Assembly: GCF_051020975.1 (NCBI RefSeq)
Contig: NC_135032.1
Location: 4,402,001 to 4,466,000, forward strand
Reading direction: 5' to 3'
From: Osmia lignaria lignaria
Lineage: Eukaryota; Arthropoda; Insecta; Hymenoptera; Megachilidae
DNA length: 64,000 nucleotides
In this document: one piece after another, positions 1-13,000 of the stretch
How the letters are laid out: every line of letters starts with the position of its first letter
Position numbering within the stretch: the first letter of the stretch is position 1
Program-made: the position numbers and the translations under genes
The notes under the pieces: model-generated
Databases searched by the model: none
The model's input: the letters and a program-made list of their open reading frames with translations, nothing else
Told to the model about the DNA's origin: nothing

Positions 1-76
1 AAAAAGTAGGAAACTTAATTCTCTACAAAAAAGGTCTCTTAACATTTTGCCATAGCTCGCTTCGTTTCCAAGATAC
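1..76 (+). repeat. Partial satellite monomer at left edge
   Basis: This is the 3' 76 bp of a monomer cut by the window edge. It matches the A-rich part of the repeat and the GCCATAGCTCGCTTCG segment that precedes every phase mark. It ends CCAAGATAC, a variant also seen before 2008 and 3939, where most copies have CCGAGATAT. Confidence 0.97.
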
Positions 77-1364
77 TTGCAGATTTATCTCAAGGGAAGG
101 GGCCTGACGGACATATTTCGAGATATTTCTTCTTCTTGTTGTTCTTCTTCTGCACAGCTAAACTGGAAGTGGCATTTCCAGCTCGCAGTAGTGCCGAGTT
201 ATCTCAAAGAAAGGGGCCACGGTGTTTCTGTATCTCTATTATGTTGGTGCGGCTTCGGAACTTTTAAATATCTTGATATATCTCGAGAACTACGCATCTG
301 ATCAAAAAATATCATAGAACATAAAAAGTAGAAAACTTAATTCTCTACAAAAAAGGTCTCTCAACATTTTGCCATAGCTCGCTTCGTTTCCGAGATACTT
401 GCAGATTTATCTCAAGGGAAGGGGCCTGACGGACATATTTCGAGATATTTCTTCTTCTTGTTGTTCTTCTTCTGCACAGCTAAACTGGAAGTGGCATTTC
501 CAGCTCGCAGTAGTGCCGAGTTATCTCAAAGAAAGGGGCCACGGTGTTTCTGTATCTCTATTATGTTGGTGCGGCTTCGGAACTTTTAAATATCTTGATA
601 TATCTCGAGAACTACGCATCTGATCAAAAAATATCATAGAACATAAAAAGTAGAAAACTTAATTCTCTACAAAAAAGGTCTCTCAACATTTTGCCATAGC
701 TCGCTTCGTTTCCGAGATATATGCAGATTTATCTCAAGGGAAGGGGCCTGACGGACATATTTCGAGATATTTCTTCTTCTTGTTGTTCTTCTTCTGCACA
801 GCTAAACTGGAAGTGGCATTTCCAGCTCGCAATAGTGCAGAGTTATCTGAAAGAAAGGGGCCACGGTGTTTCTGTATCTCTATTATGTTGGTGCGGCTTC
901 GGAACTTTTAAATATCTTGATATATCTCGAAAACTACGCTTCTGATCAAAAAATATCATAGAACATAAATTGTAGGAAACATAATTCTCTACAAAAAAGG
1001 TCTCTTAACATTTTGCCATAGCTCGCTTCGCTTCCGAGATATATGCAGATTTATCTCAAGGGAAGGGGCCTGACGGACATATTTCGAGATATTTCTTCTT
1101 CTTGTTGTTCTTCTTCTGCACAGCTAAGCTGGAAGTGGCATTTGCAGCTCGCAATAGTGCAGAGTTATCTCAAAGAAAGGGGCCACGGTGTTTCTGTATC
1201 TCTATTATGTTGGTGCGGCTTCGGAACTTTTAAATATCTTGATATATCTCGAGAGCAACGCATCCGATCAAAAAATATCATAGAACATAAAAAGTAGGAA
1301 ACTTAATTCTCTACAAAAAAGGTCTCTTAACATTTTGCCATAGCTCGCTTCGTTTCCGAGATAT

Positions 1365-1685
1365 TTGCAGATTTATCTCGAGGGAAGGGGCCTGACGGAC
1401 ATATTTCGAGATATTTCTTCTTCTTGTTGTTCTTCTTCTGCACAGCTAAGCTGGACGTGGCATTTACAGCTCGCAAAGTGCAGAGTTATCTCAAAGAAAG
1501 GGGCCACGGTGTTTCTGTATCTCTATTATGTTGGTGCGGCTTCGGAACTTTTAAATATCTTGATATATCTCGAGAACTACGCATCTGATCAAAAAATATC
1601 ATAGAACATAAAAAGTAGGAAACTTAATTCTCTACAAATAAGGTCTCTTAACATTTTGCCATAGCTCGCTTCGTTTCCGAGATAT
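1365..1685 (+). repeat. 321-bp monomer with 1-bp deletion
   Basis: CTCGCAAAGTGC near 1470-1480 replaces CTCGCAATAGTGC, a loss of one base that shifts the open frame. The same deletion is at 3296-3616 as part of the 6-monomer HOR, so it was copied, not independent. Confidence 0.9.
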
Positions 1686-3295
1686 TTGCAGATTTATCTC
1701 AAGGGAAGGGGCCTGACGGACATTTTTCGAGATATTTCTTCTTCTTGTTGTTCTTCTTCTGCACAGCTAAGCTGGAAGTGGCATTTGCAGCTCGCAATAG
1801 TGCAGAGTTATCTCGAAGAAAGGGGCCACGGTGTTTCTGTATCTCTATTATGTTGTTGCGGCTTCGGAACTTTTAAATATCTTGATATATCTCGAGAACT
1901 ACGCATCTGATCAAAAAATATCATAGAACATAAAAAGTAGGAAACTTAATTCTCTACAAAAAAGGTCTCTTAACATTTTGCCATAGCTCGCTTCGTTTCC
2001 AAGATACTTGCAGATTTATCTCAAGGGAAGGGGCCTGACGGACATATTTCGAGATATTTCTTCTTCTTGTTGTTCTTCTTCTGCACAGCTAAACTGGAAG
2101 TGGCATTTGCAGCTCGCAATAGTGCAGAGTTATCTCGAAGAAAGGGGCCACGGTGTTTCTGTATCTCTATTATGTTGTTGCGGCTTCGGAACTTTTAAAT
2201 ATCTTGATATATCTCGAGAACTACGCATCTGATCAAAAAATATCATAGAACATAAAAAGTAGGAAACTTAATTCTCTACAAAAAAGGTCTCTCAACATTT
2301 TGCCATAGCTCGCTTCGTTTCCGAGATACTTGCAGATTTATCTCAAGGGAAGGGGCCTGACGGACATATTTCGAGATATTTCTTCTTCTTGTTGTTCTTC
2401 TTCTGCACAGCTAAACTGGAAGTGGCATTTCCAGCTCGCAGTAGTGCCGAGTTATCTCAAAGAAAGGGGCCACGGTGTTTCTGTATCTCTATTATGTTGG
2501 TGCGGCTTCGGTACTTTTAAATATCTTGATATATCTCGAGAACTACGCATCTGATCAAAAAATATCATAGAACATAAAAAGTAGAAAACTTAATTCTCTA
2601 CAAAAAAGGTCTCTCAACATTTTGCCATAGCTCGCTTCGTTTCCGAGATATATGCAGATTTATCTCAAGGGAAGGGGCCTGACGGACATATTTCGAGATA
2701 TTTCTTCTTCTTGTTGTTCTTCTTCTGCACAGCTAAACTGGAAGTGGCATTTCCAGCTCGCAATAGTGCAGAGTTATCTGAAAGAAAGGGGCCACGGTGT
2801 TTCTGTATCTCTATTATGTTGGTGCGGCTTCGGAACTTTTAAATATCTTGATATATCTCGAAAACTACGCTTCTGATCAAAAAATATCATAGAACATAAA
2901 TTGTAGGAAACATAATTCTCTACAAAAAAGGTCTCTTAACATTTTGCCATAGCTCGCTTCGCTTCCGAGATATATGCAGATTTATCTCAAGGGAAGGGGC
3001 CTGACGGACATATTTCGAGATATTTCTTCTTCTTGTTGTTCTTCTTCTGCACAGCTAAGCTGGAAGTGGCATTTGCAGCTCGCAATAGTGCAGAGTTATC
3101 TCAAAGGAAGGGGCCACGGTGTTTCTGTATCTCTATTATGTTGGTGCGGCTTCGGAACTTTTAAATATCTTGATATATCTCGAGAGCAACGCATCCGATC
3201 AAAAAATATCATAGAACATAAAAAGTAGGAAACTTAATTCTCTACAAAAAAGGTCTCTTAACATTTTGCCATAGCTCGCTTCGTTTCCGAGATAT

Positions 3296-3616
3296 TTGCA
3301 GATTTATCTCGGGGGAAGGGGCCTGACGGTCATATTTCGAGTTATTTCTTCTTCTTGTTGTTCTTCTTCTGCACAGCTAAGCTGGACGTGGCATTTACAG
3401 CTCGCAAAGTGCAGAGTTATCTCAAAGAAAGGGGCCACGGTGTTTCTGTATCTCTATTATGTTGGTGCGGCTTCGGAACTTTTAAATATCTTGATATATC
3501 TCGAGAACTACGCATCTGATCAAAAAATATCATAGAACATAAAAAGTAGGAAACTGAATTCTCTACAAATAAGGTCTCTTAACATTTTGCCATAGCTCGC
3601 TTCGTTTCCGAGATAT
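3296..3616 (+). repeat. 321-bp monomer, HOR copy of the 1365 deletion
   Basis: It carries the same CTCGCAAAGTGC deletion as 1365 but has since gained CTCGGGGGAAGG, GACGGTCATA and GAGTTATTTC. These private changes give a rough count of mutations since the HOR was duplicated. Confidence 0.9.
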
Positions 3617-4582
3617 TTGCAGATTTATCTCAAGGGAAGGGGCCTGACGGACATTTTTCGAGATATTTCTTCTTCTTGTTGTTCTTCTTCTGCACAGCTA
3701 AGCTGGAAGTGGCATTTGCAGCTCGCAATAGTGCAGAGTTATCTCGAAGAAAGGGGCCACGGTGTTTCTGTATCTCTATTATGTTGTTGCGGCTTCGGAA
3801 CTTTTAAATATCTTGATATATCTCGAGAACTACGCATCTGATCAAAAAATATCATAGAACATAAAAAGTAGGAAACTTAATTCTCTACAAAAAAGGTCTC
3901 TTAACATTTTGCCATAGCTCGCTTCGTTTCCAAGATACTTGCAGATTTATCTCAAGGGAAGGGGCCTGACGGACATATTTCGAGATATTTCTTCTTCTTG
4001 TTGTTCTTCTTCTGCACAGCTAAACTGGAAGTGGCATTTGCAGCTCGCAATAGGGCAGAGTTATCTCGAAGAAAGGGGCCACGGTGTTTCTGTATCTCTA
4101 TTATGTTGGTGCGGCTTCGGAACTTTTAAATATCTTGATATATCTCGAGAACTACGCATCTGATCAAAAAATATCATAGAACATAAAAAGTAGAAAACTT
4201 AATTCTCTACAAAAAAGGTCTCCCAACATTTTGCCATAGCTCGCTTCGTTTCCGAGATATATGCAGATTTATCTCAAGGGAAGGGGCCTGACGGACATAT
4301 TTCGAGATATTTCTTCTTCTTGTTGTTCTTCTTCTGCACAGCTAAACTGGAAGTGGCATTTCCAGCTCGCAATAGTGCAGAGTTATCTGAAAGAAAGGGG
4401 CCACGGTGTTTCTGTATCTCTATTATGTTGGTGCGGCTTCGGAACTTTTAAATATCTTGATATATCTCGAAAACTACGCTTCTGATCAAAAAATATCATA
4501 GAACATAAATTGTAGGAAACATAATTCTCTACAAAAAAGGTCTCTTAACATTTTGCCATAGCTCGCTTCGCTTCCGAGATAT

Positions 4583-5870
4583 ATGCAGATTTATCTCAAG
4601 GGAAGGGGCCTGACGGACATATTTCGAGATATTTCTTCTTCTTGTTGTTCTTCTTCTGCACAGCTAAGCTGGAAGTGGCATTTGCAGCTCGCAATAGTGC
4701 AGAGTTATCTCAAAGAAAGGGGCCACGGTGTTTCTGTATCTCTATTATGTTGGTGCGGCTTCGGAACTTTTAAATATCTTGATATATCTCGAGAACTACG
4801 CATCTGATCAACGAATATCATAGAACATAAAAAGTAGGAAACTTAATTCTCCACAAATAAGGTCTCTTAACATTTTGCCATAGCTCGCTTCGTTTCCGAG
4901 ATATTTGCAGATTTATCTCAAGGGAAGGGGCCTGACGGACATATTTCGAGATATTTCTTCTTCTTGTTGGTCTTCTTCTGCACAGCTAAGCTGGAAGTGG
5001 CATTTGCAGCTCGCAATAGTGCAGAGTTATCTCGAAGAAAGGGGCCACGGTGTTTCTGTATCTCTATTATGTTGGTGCGGCTTCGGATCTTTTAAATATC
5101 TCGATATATCTCGAAAACTACGCTTCTGATCAAAAAATATCATAGAACGTAAATTGTGGGAAACATAATTCTCTACAAAAAAGGTCTCTTAACATTTTGC
5201 CATAGCTCGCTTCGCTTCCGAGATATATGCAGATTTATCTCAAGGGAAGGGGCCTGACGGACATATTTCGAGATATTTCTTCTTCTTGTTGTTCTTCTTC
5301 TGCACAGCTAAGCTGGAAGTGGCATTTGCAGCTCGCAATAGTGCAGAGTTATCTCAAAGAAAGGGGCCACGGTGTTTCTGTATCTCTATTATGTTGGTGC
5401 GGCTTCGGAGCTTTTAAATATCTTGATATATCTCGAGAACTACGCATCTGATCAAATAATATCATAGAACATAAAAAGTAGGAAACTTAATTCTCCACAA
5501 ATAAGGTCTCTTAACATTTTGCCATAGCTCGCTTCGTTTCCGAGATATTTGCAGATTTATCTCAAGGGAAGGTGCCTGACGGACATATTTCGAGATATTT
5601 CTTCTTCTTGTTGGTCTTCTTCTGCACAGCTAAGCTGGAAGTGGCATTTGCAGCTCGCAATAGTGCAGACTTATCTCGAAGAAAGGGGCCACGGTGTTTC
5701 TGTATCTCTATTATGTTGGTGCGGCTTCGGATCTTTTAAATATCTCGATATATCTCGAAAACTACGCTTCTGATCAAAAAATATCATACAACGTAAATTG
5801 TGGGAAACATAATTCTCTACAAAAAAGGTCTCTTAACATTTTGCCATAGCTCGCTTCGTTTCCGAGATAT
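4583..5870 (+). repeat. HOR block 2: dimeric repeat, two copies of 644 bp
   Basis: Monomer pair 4583+4905 is repeated by 5227+5549. The second member of each pair shares TTGTTGGTCTTC, TTCGGATCTTTT and AAATTGTGGGAAAC; the first shares CTCCACAAATAAGG at its 3' end. The 4583 monomer also belongs to the preceding 6-monomer block, so the dimer seems to have grown out of that block's edge. Confidence 0.88.
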
Positions 5871-8800
5871 TTGCAGATTTATCTCAAGGGAAGGGGTCTG
5901 ACGGACATATTTCGAGATATTTCTTCTTCTTGTTGTTCTTCTTCTGCACAGCTAAGCTGGAAGTGGCATTTGCAGCTCGCAATTGTGCAGAGTTATCTCA
6001 AAGAGAGGGGCCACGGTGTTTCTGTATCTCTATTATGTTGGTGCGGCTTCGGAACTTTTAAATATCTTGATATATCTCGAGAACTACGCATCTGATCAAA
6101 AAATATCATAGAACATAAAAAGTAGGAAACTTAATTCTCTACAAAGAAGGTCTCTTAACATTTTGCCATAGCTCGCTTCGTTTCCGAGATATTTGCAGAT
6201 TTATCTCAAGGGAAGTGGCCTGACGGACATATTTCGAGATATTTCTTCTTCTTGTTGTTCTTCTTCTGCACAGCTAAGCTGGAAGTGGCATTTGCAGCTC
6301 GCAATAGTGCAGAGTTATCCCAAAGAAAGGGGCCACGGTGTTTCTGTATCTCTATTATGTTGGTGCGGCTTCGGAACTTTTAAATATCTCGATATATCTC
6401 GAAAACTACGCTTCTGATCAAAAAATATCATAGAACATAAATTATAGGAAACATAATTCTCTACAAAAAAGGTCTCTTAACATTTTGCCATAGCTCGCTT
6501 CGTTTCCGGGATATTTGCAGATTTATCTCAAGGGAAGGGGCCTGACGGACATATTTCGAGATATTTCTTCTTCTTGTTGTTCTTCTTCTGCACAGCTAAG
6601 CTGGAAGTGGCATTTGCAGCGCGCAATAGTGCAGAGTTATCTCAAAGAAAGGGGCCACGGTGTTTCTGTATCTCTATTATGTTGGTGCGGCTTCGGAACT
6701 TTTAAATATCTTGATATATCTCGAGAACTACGCATCTGATCAAAAAATATCATACTACATATAAAGTAGGAAACTTAATTCTCTACAAGAAAGGTCTCTA
6801 AACATTTTGCCATAGCTCGCTTCGTTTCCGAGATATTTGCAGATTTATCTCAAGGGAAGGGGCCTGACGGACATATTTCGAGATATTTCTTCTTCTTGTT
6901 GTTCTTCTTCTGCACAGCTAAGCTGGAAGTGGCATTTGCAGCTCGCAATAGTGCAGAGTTATCTCAAAGAGAGGGGCCACGGTGTTTCTGTATCTCTATT
7001 ATGTTGGTGCGGCTTCGGAACTTTTAAGTATCTTGATCTATCTCGAGAACTACGCATCTGACCAAAAAATATCATAGAAGATAAAAAGTAGGAAACTTAA
7101 TTCTCTACAAAAAAGGTCTCTTAACATTTCGCCATAGCTCGCTTCGTTTCCGAGATATTTGCAGATTTATCTCAAGGGAAGGGGCCTGTCGGACATATTT
7201 CGAGATATTTCTTCTTCTTGTTGCTCTTCTTCTGCACAGCTAAGCGGGAAGTGGCATTTGCGGCTCGCACTAGTGCAGAGTTATCTCAAAGAAAGGGGCC
7301 ACGGTGTTTCTGTATCTCTATTATGTTGGTGCGGCTTCGGAACTTTTAAATATCTCGATATATCTCGAAAACTACGCTTCTGATCAAAAAATATCATAGA
7401 ACATAAATTGTAGGAAACATAATTCTCTACAAAAAACGTCTCTTAACATTTTGCCATAGCTCGCTTCGTTTCCGAGATATTTGCAGATTTATCTCAAGGG
7501 AAGTGGCCTGACGGACATATTTCGAGATATTTCTTCTTCTTGTTGTTCTTCTTCTGCACAGCTAAGCTGGAAGTGGCATTTGCGGCTCGCACTAGTGCAG
7601 AGTTATCTCAGAGAAAGGGGCCACGGTGTTTCTGTATCCCTATTATGTTGGTGCGGCTTCGGAACTTTTAAATATCTCGATATATCTCGAAAACTACGCT
7701 TCTGATCAAAAAATATCATAGAACATAAATTCTAGGAAACATAATTCTCTACAAAAAACGTCTCTTAACATTTTGCCATAGCTCGTTTCGTTTCCGAGAT
7801 ATTTGCAGATTCAGCTCAAAGGAACTGGCCTGACGGACATATTTCGAGATATTTCTTCTTCTTGTTGTTCTTCTTCTGCACAGCTAAGCTGGAAGTGGCA
7901 TTTACAGCTCGCAATAGTGCAGAGTTATCTCAAAGAAAGGGGCCACGGTGTTTCTGTATCTCTATTATGTTGGTGCGGCTTCGGAACTTTTAAATATCTT
8001 GATATATCTCGAGAACTACGCATCTGATCAAAAAATATCATAGAGCATAAAAAGTAGGAAACCTAATTCTCTACAAAAAAGGTTTCTTAACATTTTGCCA
8101 TAGCTCGCTTCGTTTCCGAGATATTTGCAGATTTATCTCAAGGGAAGGGGCCTGACGGACATATTTCGAGATATTTCTTCTTCTTGTTGTTCTTCTTCTG
8201 CACAGCTAAGCTGGAAGTGGCATTTGCAGCGCGCAATAGTGCAGAGTTATCTCAAAGAAAGGGGCCACGGTGTTTCTGTATCTCTATTATGTTGGTGCGG
8301 CTTCGGAACTTTTAAATATCTTGATATATCTCGAGAACTACGCATCTGATCAAAAAATATCATACTACAGAAAAAGTAGGAAACTTAATTCTCTACAAGA
8401 AAGGTCTCTAAACATTTTGCCATAGCTCGCTTCGTTTCCGAGATATTTGCAGATTTATCTCAAGGGAAGGGGCCTGACGGACATATTTCGAGATATTTCT
8501 TCTTCTTGTTGTTCTTCTTCTGCACAGCTAAGCTGGAAGTGGCATTTGCAGCTCGCAATAGTGCAGAGTTATCTCAAAGAGAGGGGCCACGGTGTTTCTG
8601 TATCTCTATTATGTTGGTGCGGCTTCGGAACTTTTAAGTATCTTGATCTATCTCGAGAACTACGCGTCTGATCAAAAAATATCATAGAACATAAAAAGTA
8701 GGAAACATAATTCCATACAAAAAAGGTCTCTTAACATTTTGCCATAGCTCGCTTCGTTTCCGAGATATTTGCAGATTTATCTCAAGGGAAGGGGCCTGAC

Positions 8801-10055
8801 GGACACATTTCGAGATATTTCTTCTTCTTGTTGTTCTTCTTCTGCACGCTAAGCTGGAAGTGGCATTTGCAGCTCGCAATAGTGCAGAGTTATCTCAAAG
8901 AAAGTGGCCACGGTGTTTCTGTATCTCTATTATGTTGGTGCGGCTTCGGAACTTTTAAATATCTGGATATATCTCGAGAACTACGCATCGGATCAAAAAA
9001 TATCATAGAACATAAAAAGTAGGAAACTTAATTCTCTACAAAGAAGGTCTCTTAACATTTTGCCATAGCTCGCTCCGTTTCCGAGATATTTGCAGATTTA
9101 TCTCAAGGGAAGTGGCCTGACGGACATATTTCGAGATATTTCTTCTTCTTGTTGTTCTTCTTCTGCACAGCTAAGCTGGAAGTGGCATTTGCAGCTCGCA
9201 ATAGTGCAGAGTTATCCCAAAGAAAGGGGCCACGGTGTTTCTGTATCTCTATTATGTTGGTGCGGCTTCGGAACTTTTAAATATCTCGATATATCTCGAA
9301 AACTACGCTTCTGATCAAAAAATATCATAGAACATAAATTGTAGGAAACATAATTCTCTACAAAAAAGGTCTCTTAACATTTTGCCATAGCTCGCTTCGT
9401 TTCCGAGATATTTGCAGATTTATCTCAAGGGAAGGGGCCTGTCGGACATATTTCGAGATATTTCTTCTTCTTGTTGCTCTTCTTCTGCACAGCTAAGCTG
9501 GAAGTGGCATTTACAGCTCGCAATAGTGCAGAGTTATCTCAAAGAAAGGGGCCACGGTGTTTCTGTATCTCTATTATGTTGGTGCGGCTTCGGAACTTTT
9601 AAATATCTTGATATATCTCGAGAACTACGCGTCTGATCAAAAAATATCATAGAACATAAAAAGTAGGAAACATAATTCTCTACAAAAACGGTCTCTTAAC
9701 ATTTTGCCATAGCTCGCTTCGTTTCCGAGATATTTGCAGATATATCTCAAGGGAAGGGGCCTGACGGACATATTTCGAGATATTTCTTCTTCTTGTTGTT
9801 CTTCTTCTGCACAGCTAAGCTGGAAGTGGCATTTGCGGCTCGCACTGGTGCACAGTTATCTCAAAGAAAGGGGCCACGGTGTTTCTGTATCTCTATTATG
9901 TTGGTGCGTCTTCGGAACTTTTAAATATCTCGATATATCTCGAGAACTACGCATCTGATCAAAAAATATCATAGAACATAAAAAGTAGGAAACTTAATTC
10001 TCTACAAAAAAGGTCTCTTAACATTTTGCCATAGCTCGCTTCGTTTCCGAGATAT
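5871..10055 (+). repeat. HOR block 3: mixed monomers with a 5-monomer cassette
   Basis: There are thirteen monomers. The five at 6515, 6837, 7159, 7481 and 7803 form a cassette marked in order by GCAGCGCGC, TTGATCTATCTC, GGGCCTGTCGG, GGAAGTGGCC and GATTCAGCTC. The first two recur at 8125 and 8447 (offset 1610 bp, five monomers). The whole cassette recurs at 13920 and 27117. The monomer at 6193 (GGAAGTGGCC with TTATCCCAAAG) recurs at 9090 and at 10056, 11022, 11344 and 12954. Confidence 0.87.
8769..9089 (+). repeat. 321-bp monomer with 1-bp deletion
   Basis: CTGCACGCTAAG at about 8842-8853 replaces CTGCACAGCTAAG. The deletion appears only once in the window. The copy also has GGACACATTTCG, AAAGTGGCCACGG, CTGGATATATC and GCATCGGATC, so it is unusually rich in private changes. 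Confidence 0.88.
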
Positions 10056-13000
10056 TTGCAGATTTATCTCAAGGGAAGTGGCCTGACGGACATATTTCGA
10101 GATATTTCTTCTTCTTGTTGTTCTTCTTCTGCACAGCTAAGCTGGAAGTGGCATTTGCAGCTCGCAATAGTGCAGAGTTATCCCAAAGAAAGGGGCCACG
10201 GTGTTTCTGTATCTCTATTATGTTGGTGCGGCTTCGGAACTTTTAAATATCTCGATATATCTCGAAAACTACGCTTCTGATCAAAAAATATCATAGAACA
10301 TAAAAAGTAGGAAACTTAATTCTCTACAAAAAAGGTCTCTCCACATTTTGCCATAGCTCGCTTCGTTTCCGAGATATTTGCAGATTTATCTCAAGGGAAG
10401 AGGCCAGACGGACATATTTCGAGATATTTCTTCTTCTTGTTGTTCTTCTTCTGCACAGCTGAGCTGGAAGTGGCATTTGCGGCTCGCAATAGTGCAGAGT
10501 TATCTCAAAGAAAGGGGCCACGGTGTTTCTGTATCTCTATTATATTGGTGCGGCTTCGGAGCTTTTAAATATCTCGATATATCTCGAAAACTACGCTTCT
10601 GATCAAAAAATATCATAGAACGTAAATTGTAGGAAATATTATTCTCTACAAAAAAGGTCTCTTAACGTTTTGCCATAGCTCGCTTCGTTTCCGAGATATT
10701 TGCAGATTCATCTCAAGGGAAGGGGTCTGACGGACATATTTCGAGATATTTCTTCTTCTTGTTGTTCTTCTTCTGCACAGCTAAGCTCGAAGTGGCATTT
10801 GCAGCTCGCAATAGTGCAGAGTTATCTCAAAGAAAGAGGCCACGGTGTTTCTGTACCTCTATTATGTTGGTGCAGCTTCGGAACTTTTAAATATCTTGAT
10901 ATATCTCGAGAACTACGCATCTGATCAAAAAATATCATCGAACATAAAAAGTAGAAAACTTAATTCTCTACAAAAAAGGTCTCTTAACATTTTGCCATAG
11001 CTCGCTTCGTTTCCGAGATATTTGCAGATTTATCTCAAGGGAAGTGGCCTGACGGACATATTTCGAGATATTTCTTCTTCTTGTTGTTCTTCTTCTGCAC
11101 AGCTAAGCTGGAAGTGGCATTTGCAGCTCGCAATAGTTCAGAGTTATCCCAAAGAAAGGGGCCACGGTGTTTCTGTATCTCTATTATGTTGGTGCGGCTT
11201 CGGAACTTTTAAATATCTCGATATATCTCGAAAACTACGCTTCTGATCAAAAAATATCATAGAACATGAATTGTAGGAAACATAATTCTCTACAAAAAAG
11301 GTCTCTTAACATTTTGCCATAGCTCGCTTCGTTTCCGAGATATTTGCAGATTTATCTCAAGGGAAGTGGCCTGACGGACATATTTCGAGATATTTCTTCT
11401 TCTTGTTGTTCTTCTTCTGCACAGCTAAGCTGGAAGTGGCATTTGGAGCTCGCAATAGTGCAGAGTTATCCCAAAGAAAGGGGCCACGGTGTTTCTGTAT
11501 CTCTATTATGTTGGTGCGGCTTCGGAACTTTTAAATATCTCGATATATCTCGAAAACTACGCTTCTGATCAAAAAATATCATAGAACATAAATTGTAGGA
11601 AACATAATTCTCTACAAAAAAGGTCTCTTAACATTTTGCCATAGCTCGCTTCGTTTCCGAGATATTTGCAGATTTATCTCAAGGGAAGGGGCCTGACGGA
11701 CATATTTCGAGATATTTCTTCTTCTTGTTGTTCTTCTTCTGCACAGCTAAGCTGGAAGTGGCATTTGCAGCGCGCAATAGTGCAGAGTTATCTCAAAGAG
11801 AGGGGCCACGGTGTTTCTGTATCTCTATTATGTTGGTGCGGCTTCGGAACTTTTAAATATCTTGATATATCTCGAGAACTACGCATCTGATCAAAAAATA
11901 TCATACTACATATAAAGTAGGAAACTTAATTCTCTACAAGAAAGGTCTCTAAACATTTTGCCATAGCTCGCTTCGTTTCCGAGATATTTGCAGATTTATC
12001 TCAAGGGAAGGGGCCTGACGGACATATTTCGAGATATTTCTTCTTCTTGTTGTTCTTCTTCTGCACAGCTAAGCTGGAAGTGGCATTTGCAGCTCGCAAT
12101 AGTGCAGAGTTATCTCAAAGAGAGGGGCCACGGTGTTTCTGTATCTCTATTATGTTGGTGCGGCTTCGGAACTTTTAAATATCTTGATATATCTCGAGAA
12201 CTACGCATCTGATCAAAAAATATCATAGAACATAAAAAGTAGGAAACTTAATTCTCTACAAAAAAGGTCTCTTAACATTTTGCCATAGCTCGCTTCGTTT
12301 CCGAGATATTTGCAGATTTATCTCAAGGGAAGGGGCCAGACGGACATATTTCGAGATATTTCTTCTTCTTGTTGTTCTTCTCCTGCACAGCTGAGCTGGA
12401 AGTGGCATTTGCGGCTCGCAATAGTGCAGAGTTATCTCAAAGAAAGGGGCCACGGTGTTTCTGTATCTCTATTATATTGGTGCGGCTTCGGAGCTTTTAA
12501 ATATCTCGATATATCTCGAAAACTACGCTTCTGATCAAAAAATATCATAGAACGTAAATTGTAGGAAATATTATTCTCTACAAAAAAGGTCTCTTAACGT
12601 TTTGCCATAGCTCGCTTCGTTTCCGAGATATTTGCAGATTCATCTCAAGGGAAGGGGTCTGACGGACATATTTCGAGATATTTCTTCTTCTTGTTGTTCT
12701 TCTTCTGCACAGCTAAGCTCGAAGTGGCATTTGCAGCTCGCAATAGTGCAGAGTTATCTCAAAGAAAGAGGCCACGGTGTTTCTGTACCTCTATTATGTT
12801 GGTGCAGCTTCGGAACTTTTAAATATCTTGATATATCTCGAGAACTACGCATCTGATCAAAAAATATCATCGAACATAAAAAGTAGGAAACTTAATTCTC
12901 TACAAAAAAGGTCTCTTAACATTTTGCCATAGCTCGCTTCGTTTCCGAGATATTTGCAGATTTATCTCAAGGGAAGTGGCCTGACGGACATATTTCGAGA

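Larger units (their letters stand above)
77..4904 (+). repeat. HOR block 1: 6-monomer higher-order repeat, 1931 bp
   Basis: There are fifteen monomers. Those at 721, 1043, 1365, 1686 and 2008 recur at 2652, 2974, 3296, 3617 and 3939, an offset of 1931 bp (6 x 322 minus one deletion). A third, partial copy starts at 4261 and 4583, reached after only 1609 bp, so one monomer (the GCAGTAGTGCCG type at 2330) is missing. Shared private markers include ATG phase marks, CTCGCAAAGTGC with a 1-bp loss, GAGCAACGCATCCGATC, and TATGTTGTTGCGG. Confidence 0.93.

Noticed and set aside
3553..3561. EcoRI site (GAATTC) as an array-wide feature
   Set aside because: CTGAATTCTC is a single-copy variant of CTTAATTCTC in the monomer at 3296 and is not a property of the array.
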